Source: Dimorphilus gyrociliatus (taxonomy: Eukaryota > Annelida > Polychaeta > Dinophilidae). From it: a stretch of DNA of 64,000 nucleotides. The stretch is from positions 412,964-476,963 of the forward strand of contig CAJFCJ010000026.1 of the NCBI GenBank assembly GCA_904063045.1, in the 5' to 3' direction. The notes beneath the pieces were generated by a model, which did not search any database, was not told the DNA's origin, and saw only the letters and a list, made by a program, of their open reading frames with translations. Shown here in pieces: positions 55,674 to 64,000 of this stretch. The position numbers and the translations under genes are program-made. How positions within the stretch are numbered: position 1 is the first letter of the stretch; every line of letters begins with the position of its first letter.

Positions 55674-56201
55674 AAAGATTATATACTTGTTTAAAGTGTG
55701 GTTCCCCGCTCTTTTAAGATTTTTATATTAGTTTTTATGGATTACTCTAAATAGGATAATCTAACCTGGTAGGAGAAAAGTTTTTTAATGGTTCTTCTAT
55801 ATTTTTTTGGATTTCTCAATCTCTTGAAAGATTACATCTTTTAAATTTAACTAAGTCTGTCTACTAATTTGGATTATAATCAATTTGTAGATTTAATTAA
55901 ACTGGTTCTCGCTAATTCTCTACTTTACAGATTGTTTTTCAAAGCCTTAACAGCTGTTGTTTTTCTTAAAAATTCATTACATCTTTGAACATAAATTACT
56001 TAGTTGGTAATGCATTTCTTGTTCAAATTGGCTAGTTATCAATGTGCTTTTTGATTAAACCTTGAAAGAAGTTTGAGATTGTCTTCACCAATTTGGGATG
56101 AGATTTTGGGTTGGGAAAAGTATTTAAGCAATTGGTTTGTAATTAGATTAGTCCAAACTAGGGCTTAGGAACAATAAAACCCGGAATAAAGGATCCAGAG
56201 C

Positions 56202-56231
56202 TGGGTTAGGGTTAGGGTTAAGGTTAGGGTC
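56202..56231 (+). repeat. Interstitial telomere-like TTAGGG repeats
   Basis: GGGTTAGGGTTAGGGTTAAG, then GTTAGGGT, gives four to five TTAGGG-type units with one variant. TTAGGG is the ancestral metazoan telomere repeat. A shorter echo (AGTTAGGGTTAGG) is near 60,229. It is too short to be a chromosome end. Confidence 0.85.
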
Positions 56232-56520
56232 AGAGTTTTCAACAACATACCATAAACATTATACCAGTTTTTAAATGTCAACATATTCATCAAATGCTAA
56301 TATTATAGATTATGTAACATACTGAATCAGTTTGTTCAACATTGAAACATGAATATAGGGAAAAACACATGTCCTTTGCTAGTTATGCGGACAGGTAACC
56401 ACATTAATTTTTTCATGTGAATTTTTTTTAATTTTTGTTTCTCCATTATTCACCCCAAAAAACAGGAAATTTTAAACTTTTTAAGTTTAATTGACAAAAA
56501 TGTATATATTAAAAATCGCA

Positions 56521-56536
56521 ACTAGAGGGCGCTGTA
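56521..56536 (+). promoter_or_regulatory. CTCF-like core site
   Basis: CAACTAGAGGGCGCTGTAAG (about 56,518-56,537) matches the CTCF core pattern CCANYAGRGGGCGCTG except at the first bases. An inverted version, AGCGCCCTCTTGCG, is at 33,365-33,378. Binding is inferred from sequence only. Confidence 0.4.
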
Positions 56537-57109
56537 AGTTTTATACATTTTCACAGTACTTGTAATTAAATAAAAATTTCCATGTTTTACATGAAAATAC
56601 TTAACTTTCTAATCACAATAATTACAATATTAATGAATTAATTATTTTAATTAATCAATTAAACTAAAAAAAAATAGTAGACAAACCAACAGCCAATAAG
56701 AGCTCGTGTTACAAAAAAAAAATATGTAGTATAAAATATTATGGGAGCTCAGTCCTTGTCCTGGATATTGGACAGGCAACAAGTGTTTAATCTGGAATAA
56801 TGTTGGTTTTTCTACGTTAAAATGATAGATTTTCTTAAACATTTTTTCCTAAAAACTAGAAATTTTTATTGTCTTTTTGATGTGTGCTCTTAAAATTTGG
56901 ATAGAGTGCTTTTAGAATGTTGAATTTATTAAAAACTTTTTGTTTATATCTATTTAAGTTGAAAGTTTGATTCAATATTAATAAATACAATTAGTTCTTT
57001 AATTAATATTTCAAAATTTAATTAATAATTTATTAATCAAAATCTATTGTGTAAACATATTAAAAAATTTGAGCGAAAATAGGTGGATTTTTCGTTAATG
57101 CAATGTATA

Positions 57110-57185
57110 CTGATCGCTGATTGGTCGAGAGCGATTAGCCACTGTATATAAGTCGGTGAATTTGGCATATCAAGTCACATCGGTT
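57110..57185 (+). promoter_or_regulatory. CCAAT plus TATA core promoter
   Basis: GCTGATTGGTCGAG (inverted CCAAT box) at about 57,117 precedes TATATAAG (about 57,145-57,152) by roughly 25 bp. About 25-30 bp on lies ATATCAAGTCACATC, a plausible initiator. This is a textbook NF-Y plus TBP layout. Downstream to 57.8 kb there is no clear ORF, so the product may be an untranslated leader exon or non-coding RNA. Confidence 0.5.
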
Positions 57186-57854
57186 TCGAGATAGAACCTA
57201 AAATCTCAAGCTCAATTTTTACCCCTTACACCTATTCTATTCCCAAAATTCTGTTTCTCTCGGGAAACAGAAGATAATTGCTGATGATGATTAATTTCAT
57301 CTCCAATGCGTGAGCTAATTTCTATTATGAACAAAATTCTGATTTTCTAAGTACTCCAGAAGATAAACAATCTAGGTCATTTAAACCTTATTGTTTACAT
57401 TTATCAATTTCAACTTCCAACAAAGTCTTTTCTTTTTGGGATTAAAATTTTGTCTTCAATAGAAGGCCTGATTAAAAAAGAACCAAGAAACAAACCGACT
57501 GTTTGGTCTCATTATCTATCTGTTTCGATATCGAAAATTAAATATTATTTTTCTCATTGAAAATCATGAAAAGTTTCTTTTAACTTTGATTTTTTTTTTA
57601 ATGTTTTTTTTTTTTAAAAAAAAAACTCAAGTTTTTCAAAAACTTGATTTTTGTGTTTTCAATGTTTTTTTTGTTCATTTGAACCTCTTTTGTTTTTTGG
57701 TTTGTTCAAAAAAATGATAATATTCCATTGACATTTGTTTCTTTGATTGTGTCATCTTATTTTTGAAGAAGATTAACCTATTTAAATATGATATTTATTT
57801 AAATGAGATCAAAATAATTATGAATATTAAAAAGGTTAAAAAACAAACACTTGT

Positions 57855-58610
57855 TTGTGATTGGTTATCTCCTATATGCAAAAATTTTGAACTAACCAAT
57901 CATAGCTATCAGTTTCTTTAATTTATTATAAAAGGTTATTCGTGATTGGTCGACGTCTATAGTAGACAAATTTAAACAGATAATTTACATAATAACTGCC
58001 ATTGGTAGACGAGTGTTGTTTAAACGTTTCTATTGGTCGGCTGAGAGTTGCCGTATTAACGTTGAGAAAAGGTTGTTTGTCTTTGTTTAGAGGTTCGCGC
58101 CATTAAATTCCGTATTAAAACATTGTGTAATTGTATTGTATCATAAACTGAGAGTTGCCTTACAAACGTTGAAAAATGTCTCTATAACATTTCTGATTGG
58201 TTGATAGGATTTCTCTTTTTTTTTTTTAATTAAAGCCATTGTTTTTCATTAATTAAAACTTTATATTTTGGATGGCTGAGAGTTGCTGTATCAACGTTGA
58301 AAACCGTCTATTATTTTTTTTGATTGGTCCAATCCATTTTCCAGACCTGTAGATTTTCATAATTTCAAATTTTTAAATGGACCTTTGTAATTGGATGGTT
58401 GAGTTGTTTAATTTGAATATTTGTAAGAGGCTATTGTGATTTGTTCGCCAAAAATTGCTTGTTTAGAAATTATAAAAGGCAATTATTGATTGGTCGGCTA
58501 AGATTTTGTTTTTTTACTAGACTTAGTAACAATACATCGTGATTGGTCGACAGTGAGTTCTATCATCTAATTTTTTAAAAGTCTATGGTGATTGGTCGGG
58601 CTTGGTTTCT
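57855..58610 (+). repeat. Field of GATTGGTCG (CCAAT) repeats with GGCTGAGAGTTGC units
   Basis: GATTGGT-type boxes occur near 57,862, 57,940, 58,002, 58,030, 58,195, 58,321, 58,481, 58,541 and 58,591. Three longer units, GGCTGAGAGTTGCCGTATTA then ACGTTGAGAAA, occur near 58,040, 58,148 and 58,273, about 110-125 bp apart. The arrangement looks like tandemly duplicated upstream promoter sequence. Confidence 0.7.
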
Positions 58611-58670
58611 TGTCCCATTTTCCTGACAGTCTAATCTCATATAAGGCAGAGTGTTGTTCACAATGGAATC
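58588..58670 (+). promoter_or_regulatory. CCAAT plus TATA core promoter
   Basis: GTGATTGGTCGGG (about 58,589) is followed some 45 bp later by CATATAAGG (about 58,638-58,646), then GTTGTTCACAATGG about 20-25 bp on. It is the same design as at 57.1 kb. The predicted transcript would run straight into the hairpin at 58,700. Confidence 0.45.
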
Positions 58671-58699
58671 ATTCATCTCTCTAACCCTCTCTGGGAGAG

Positions 58700-58769
58700 A
58701 TAAAAATGCAAAGAAATGAAGTCAAGTTGGTAGAGTTTACTATCCTGCCAACTTGTATTTCATTTTTAT
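58700..58769 (+). ncRNA. Hairpin of miRNA-precursor size
   Basis: ATAAAAATG (58,700-58,708) pairs with CATTTTTAT (58,761-58,769), GAAAT with ATTTC, and AAGTTGG with CCAACTT, around a TTTA-centred loop flanked by TAG and CTA. It is about 70 nt long, with one bulge and one internal loop. A smaller stem CTCTCTGGGAGAG lies just before it (58,687-58,699). It is only a structural candidate; the arms show no known miRNA that I recognise. Confidence 0.35.
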
Positions 58770-61700
58770 TAATTCTAAGTGTTTCTTAATTGATTGCTTT
58801 AAACAAAGAAATTTTTTTTTTCTGATAATCCATTATTCCTAATGGATTAATTCTGATTGATTAAAAATCACATGCATATTTTTTTTGTTTGAACATTGTT
58901 CAAGCTTGCTATACTATTAACATATTTCCTCAAAATTTGAATAAAACATGTGATACTTGGCCTGAAGTTATGATATGTTTGAATATTTTTGCCTTGACAT
59001 ATATTTATTTATATTCCATTTGACATGTCGGCATAATTTGCTGTTGATAAACTTTAGTCTTCATTATTGATTGTTTGGGAAAATATCTCAACCAATCAAT
59101 CAAACTCAATTAATGAAGAAGAAGAAGTAAACAACATGGATTTTTGGATTGCCCTTTTAAACAATTTAATAAGAACTGGGTCCACACTACTGTAAAATGA
59201 TGCTGTTTTTTAAGGAAAGATTCAATTTTGACTAGAGATGCAACTGTTTTTCATCCTTATCATTTTTATCTTCTCCTCAGGATAGCAATGAATTATCTTT
59301 GTCTGAAACCATAGAAAAATATGATACAATCCTTTTAAAAAGCCATCACCAATTTTCTTTGTGGCTTATTTGTTTGTTTGTTTGTTTGTTTTTTCACTCT
59401 GAATGCTTAGTCATTTATTAACAAAAAAAGAGAGCAGCATTTTTTAAAATGAAAACAGAGAATTTATTGTTTCAGGGCTGCAATTTTGAAAACTTCTGTT
59501 TGTTTGTTAGTTTCTTTTGATAGCATGAAAAAAGTTTCAAAACTGTTGAATTAGTTTACAAAACACACTTTTCAAGGTTCAATTGATTGTTTGTTACCAA
59601 AATTAATACATATTTGTTGTTATTTCCTTTTGCTGTAGTTGTAGATTTCGTGAGTATTTGTGGAGCTATAACATGTGATGAAAGGAAAATGATTATTTGA
59701 GAGAGAGAGAGTAGTTAGAATTGATTTCACATCCAAAATCAAAGAGAGAAGTGTTGTTTTAAATGCCCAACTCTAGATTGGATCTAGATGATTTATTGGA
59801 TTTATGAATCCATCAAAGTGTTTTTGCGAGCTGGGGATTGAGAATCTATATCAATTTTTTTGGGCAGTAACGGAAATTTTGCCTCTGCGGTTAACTAACA
59901 AACAAACGAACACCTAAAAACAGTACCACTGATTTATTATTCTATATGCTTAATTATGTCTAACGCAAGAAAAGCATTGAGAAAAATATTAGAGATAAGA
60001 AATAGCAAGATGTTGAATAATCTTCCATTTGTATCAGTGAGATAAATAAAATACTAAAAGCAAAAAAATGGTCGTCTATGGGGCTTGGAGTAAATGCAAA
60101 AAGTCACTGTTCCAATTATATTGTCACTGTGTCAAACTATTCTGGGATGTTCCATTTTTTCTGTCGATTACTTTATTATCCAAAATTTTGTCATCATCTT
60201 GAAATCTTTATTATAACTGCCTTTCAAGTTAGGGTTAGGTTAAGATAATTCCATCGCTAGGCATCATCAAAGAGATAGAGGGAAAAGTTGATCATGAAGT
60301 TCATTTTCAAGATCATATCTTCCTACGACAGTGAATGAATTATTAAGGAATTTTTTCTTGTATCTATTATCGCCCACAGTTTATTTCTTTGTAAAAATCT
60401 ATCTTGTACAAATATTATAGAGGAGTTTGAAAAATTGTATCGACTTTTTTGTGTAGTTAATATTCTCATCAAAATACTCTTCTTATTAAAATTTAATTGA
60501 TTTGTCACGTGACAGGACGAAATATTGTTCAATGGAAGTATTCAACTAAAATATTGTCTGAGAGTGATGGGAAAAAAACGGGATAAAAAACTCGCCGCAA
60601 TTTTCCGTACGCACGTTATATGGAAACGTAGTTTATTAATTTTTTTTCAATAAAAATCATTTTAAAATACCAATCTTGAATTATCGCTCATTGTAAATTT
60701 ATCTATTGGACGGGGGGGGACCAGTTTAATAAGGGAGGACGGGGGAATGGGAGACCAGTTTTTATATTAATTTTCACGCGCTAATGTGTATATAAGGTAA
60801 AAAAAATTTGTATAAGGGAAGTTATAATTGAATTGGACCTAGTTCGATAACCTCTTATTTTGAGCAGTTTCTTTAAACTGTACAATTTGTCTGTAAAAAA
60901 AAAACCTTTGACAAGGATACTACTGTTGATATCATTGTTAATGATCTGATAATATCAATTAGTATAAAGATCCCTCTCTCTCTCTAAAAACATTCTATAA
61001 TGTTTAATCAATCAATCAATCTTGATAAAAAAAAACTTCCGACATTGTATAACTTAATTTTTTTGGAGAAAAAATATCTGACATGTTCTATTTCTCTTTA
61101 TCCATTAATTTAATAAATTTGTTGGATCATTTTCATGATTCAACGAAGAAGATAAAGATTATATCTTTCCTATTATGAGGATAAGATTTAATCAATCAAT
61201 CAATCATACCTCTCATTTAGTGTTGGGACTCTACCGATTAAAAATAAAACAACCGTCCTAATGGCTTATTGCCGTTGCTATTTTATTGTTAGTTTGTTTA
61301 TTTTAAACAAACACATCTAGCCGATAATAGACGATTATATCATTTAAATTGTCTTTTATCAATTGCGATATTTTCATTTTAAAAGAAAAACCATTTGTTT
61401 GTTTGCTTGTTTATTGAGGAATGTCGATTATCTAAACAGATTGTTTTGACCGATTTAACGACCGAAACATTGAGCTGTGTTCCAATTTTTAACGCAAAAA
61501 CTCCTTTTATACAAACAACACCGTTTCTTTTTTGAATATTAAATGATAAGAATAACGGATAATCTTGATGATAGATGAAAACCGTTAAGGTAGATTCAAC
61601 GCAAAGTCTCTTGTGATTAATAAACGATCATAATAATGATAATAAACAAACAAACAAACAAATATATATATATATACAATGGTCAACAACCTTCTTCCCT

Positions 61701-62290
61701 TCTTGTTCTATTAAGAGAACAAGAAGAGAACTATTCACCGTCCTCTCCGTCTTGAACAATATTTCTGCAAAAGACGGACCCTACTTTATATATATATAGC
61801 CAACAAAAAAAAAATGTTCTTTTAAATAGAACACTTTTCTTATTTCCTTTATTCTAATAAAAGAACAACAACATTTTACCGCGACAAGTGTTCTTTTAAA
61901 AAGAAGAAGAACGTTTTAAGAAAAAACAACTAATTTAAAAAACAAAGACCAATTAATTAAGTAAATCAATCAATCAATCAATCGTTATCTTTATTGATTC
62001 AAAACTATCAAATCATCATCAAAAATATCGAGATTAAACGTCAAAAGAAACTAAAATTTGATTATGAAATAAACGTCAAATGAGCAAAACAGAGAGAAAT
62101 AGAAAAAAGTATTCAATTATCGTTAATCAATTTCAATCGAACAGAAAAAAAGAACAAAAACGTTCTATTCATTCTTTTCTTAACGAAAATGTCAAAATTT
62201 TATCGTTATTGTAAATAAAACAAATAAAACTTGATTATGAAATATTCGTCAAACGATACAAAATAAAGTTTATACTTGTAAGGCGGAAAC
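58770..62290. other. Long non-coding interval, array-free
   Basis: No ORF of merit. One GGAACC-core relative lies near 59,169 (ctgggtccacacta). Simple repeats include TTTG units at 59,366-59,392, GA near 59,700, CT near 60,975, AATC tetramers near 61,010, 61,190 and 61,970, and AAAC and TA runs near 61,650. TCACGTGAC is at about 60,506, and TTATCGCTCATTG at about 60,682. A GGACGGGGGGGGACCAG word at about 60,709 and GGACGGGGG at about 60,738 are the only G-rich islets. Confidence 0.45.
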
Positions 62291-62307
62291 GCTTCTTCTT
62301 CTTCTTC

Positions 62308-62339
<32 letters not shown>

Positions 62340-62353
62340 ATCTTCTTCTTCTC
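62291..62353 (+). repeat. CTT and CGT trinucleotide run
   Basis: GCTTCTTCTTCTTCTTCTTC is followed by about nine CGT units (62,311-62,339) and then CATCTTCTTCTTC. On the opposite strand it would code polyGlu/polyLys or polyAsp/polyArg runs, but no flanking ORF continues it. The CpG-bearing CGT track is unusual in this AT-rich window. Confidence 0.9.
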
Positions 62354-62476
62354 GATTTTTCAACAATGTTCCAAGACAATTTCCTCTCGATTGCTCATCT
62401 TTAACTATTCGTTTAAACCGTCTCAGGTAAATGTCTCACCTGTATTTAAAATCACCCTTTTATATTAATTAAGTAT

Positions 62477-63160
62477 CACGTGATGTTTTTTAACGAATTT
62501 AACACGTGGCTGCTAATTATACTTCTCACCTGGATAAAAGATACCCGATTTTTACGTCTATTTCAACGGAAAAATGTATTAAAATAACGAAAATATTCTT
62601 GTATAAAGCATAAAGAAGATGGAATGTTTGAAAAATACGATAAATATCCATGGAAAATACATTAAAAACGCACATGTTCCGAAAATTAATGGTCACGTGA
62701 TGAGTAATTAGCGTCAGGTAAAACGTACTCAATTAGCGTTGAGTGAGTAGTTATTCTAAGCACACGAGTATCTTTAGATATGTAAATTAAACTTTCTTTC
62801 GAATAAATTAAATAAATAAATAAACAAACAAAGAAAACAAAAACTTTTATCTGTAGTCACGTGACATTACTTTTTTTTTGTTGCTAATCAACGATAATTT
62901 ATCTAAGACACACGTGACTCCACCTGAAAAAATTTTCAATCACGTGACATTCCATTTTTAGAACATTTGCGTTTTTAAAGTATTTTCCATGGATATTTAT
63001 CGTATTTTTCAAACATTCCATCTTCTTTATGCTTTATACAAGAATATTTTCGTTATTTTAATACATTTTTCCGTTGAAATAGACGTAAAAATCGGGTTTC
63101 CAAACGGCATTTGGGTAATTTTAAGGGTCACGTGATAATTGGTTAAAAAAATACCACGTG
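62477..63160. promoter_or_regulatory. Cluster of eight CACGTG boxes
   Basis: CACGTG lies at 62,477, 62,503, 62,694, 62,858, 62,911, 62,941, 63,129 and 63,155. Most are in the GTCACGTGAC or TCACGTGA form preferred by USF and MiT/TFE-family bHLH-ZIP factors. Such boxes occur only occasionally elsewhere (1.5-1.8, 5.76, 13.75, 60.5 kb). They converge on a TATA promoter at 63.17 kb. Confidence 0.6.
62543..63097. repeat. 158-bp inverted repeat with 239-bp spacer
   Basis: The left arm 62,543-62,700 and right arm 62,940-63,097 are reverse complements of each other with only about a dozen differences, nearly all at the inner ends. The outer 110 bp, from ACCCGATTTTTACGTCTATT through TCCATGGAAAATAC, are essentially identical. 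Both arms are bounded inside by TCACGTGA. It could be a young foldback element, a duplicated enhancer or a gene-conversion palindrome. The 68-codon minus-strand frame at 62,526-62,732 overlaps the left arm and is not called as a gene. Confidence 0.9.
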
Positions 63161-63169
63161 ACATTAAAT

Positions 63170-63210
63170 TTTGTATAAATAGGGCGGTTTTTCAGCAGTC
63201 AGGGCCATTA
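63170..63210 (+). promoter_or_regulatory. TATA core promoter with initiator
   Basis: TATAAATAG at 63,174-63,182 is followed by TCAGCAGTCAGG (63,192-63,203), placing an initiator at about +25 to +30. Two CACGTG boxes lie within 50 bp upstream. The predicted transcript starts GTCAGGGCCATTAGTCGC. It has no ATG for about 140 nt, suggesting a leader exon, possibly spliced at GAGATAAAG or beyond the window. Confidence 0.5.
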
Positions 63211-64000
63211 GTCGCTATCAGCGCAAAGGCCGAAGAAGAAGAAGCCTATTTTCTCTCTCCAACCCGCCCTTATAATATTATCCTCTTATCCTCACAACCT
63301 CCTCATTTTCAGAGGCTTATCACATTATCCAATAGTTTTGATGCCAATGGATTTTGAATAATTGTCTATTTACCCTTAGTTTGGCAAATAGCAATTATTA
63401 TTTTTGGAATTACCATTAAACCTAAATTAATCTCGAATAAGATAGAAATCTTTTCAAAAGAAAGAGATAAAGATTTATCATTAAGATAAAATCTTGATCA
63501 TTTTTTTTGTTTATATTAAATTCTCTTAATTCCATAGTTTTCGACCAGTTGTCATCTTTAATATATCCGTTTTGCGAATATTGTCATGATAATCCACTTG
63601 AAATATTGGATATGTTACTTTGAGATGTATTGAAACTCTTATCTTCATGATATTTGATGAATGGAAATTTAATTCCTTTTTTTTACAACATCACATCACT
63701 TTATCTCTTCCGTTGAGATGATGATTGCAAACTGATAGAATCCTTGTCGTACCTATGTATTATATATACATATACATCAAAGAGTGACCCCTCTTGACCT
63801 TTTTCGGCATCAAAATCTTGTCTAAAATGAGGATTGATATGATAAGTTAAATCTCTTCCCTCTACCTATGCGTTGACCTATACCCTTACAACAACAAAAA
63901 CAACGTCGACCTTGACCCATTCAATAATATCGACCGAGGTCAAGGTCGAGGTGAATGTCTAGGTCAATCACGAATTAAATGTGTGGAGATTAGTTAAAGG
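63211..64000 (+). other. Presumed leader exon or intron; GACCTT cluster at the end
   Basis: No ORF longer than a few dozen codons follows the promoter. The last 220 bp hold at least six TGACC/GGTCA half-sites: TGACCCCTCTTGACCT at about 63,785, GTTGACCTA near 63,874, TCGACCTTGACCC at 63,906, GAGGTCAAGGTCGAGGTGA at about 63,936 and AGGTCAATCA at 63,961. TCAAGGTC is the monomer site of ERR/SF-1-type nuclear receptors. Confidence 0.4.

Larger units (their letters stand above)
55675..57100. other. Non-coding interval with isolated motifs
   Basis: Contains single core copies (55,697 reverse; 56,394 forward), the TTAGGG run, a CTCF-like site and long AT-rich stretches. No ORF supported. Confidence 0.5.

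Overview
The window is an AT-rich stretch of animal-type nuclear DNA. Short GT-AG introns of 54-71 bp interrupt the recognisable exons. There are TATA/CCAAT promoter architectures, AATAAA signals, a Tc1-type (DD34E) transposase, many broken Mutator-like (MULE) transposases with FLYWCH zinc fingers, and a short interstitial TTAGGG run. The species cannot be named from the sequence. Nothing looks bacterial, and no intact long cellular gene is seen apart from a 373-codon single-exon gene.

The dominant content is neither genes nor ordinary repeats. Most of 0.06-0.4, 2.2-5.3, 9.7-10.1, 13.2-26.4, 32.7-38.1, 39.7-45.9 and 47.7-54.9 kb is studded with hundreds of degenerate copies of one short core, GGAACCAYACTA (reverse TAGTRTGGTTCC). 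The core is often extended to GGACRGGAACCAYACTAAAA and recurs roughly every 50-130 bp, in runs of one orientation, with unrelated AT-rich spacers. Local duplications (17.2-18.6 versus 19.0-19.7 plus 21.2-22.0 kb; 40.5-41.3 versus 41.3-42.1 kb) show how at least part of the array grew. Array-free islands (5.4-9.6, 11.7-13.1, 27-29.2, 38.2-39.7 and 57-64 kb) hold nearly all plausible genes and promoters.

Genes and gene-like units: a 47-codon ORF at 0.72 kb; a two-exon zinc-binding, membrane-anchored small protein at 5.9-6.2 kb; a two-exon PHD-like zinc-finger protein with an acidic tail on the minus strand at 28.5-28.9 kb; and a minus-strand 373-aa protein at 38.6-39.7 kb with a degenerate GIY-YIG-like domain and a long polyproline tract. 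The zinc-finger gene at 28.9 kb has the same first exon (100 nt, phase-1 junction, MALKC start) as the N-terminal exon of a MULE relic at 7.1 kb, so the two share ancestry.

Mobile DNA: at least twelve MULE fragments on both strands, nearly all lacking or disrupting the catalytic core. The best-delimited copy (45,927-47,648) has terminal inverted repeats and a 9-bp target duplication. A Tc1 relic sits inside another MULE fragment at 8.94 kb.

The right end (57-64 kb) looks regulatory. It has two CCAAT-plus-TATA promoters, a CCAAT-repeat field, miRNA-like hairpins, a nearly perfect 158-bp inverted repeat among eight CACGTG boxes, and a TATA promoter at 63.17 kb. A chain of short hairpins occupies 54.9-55.7 kb.
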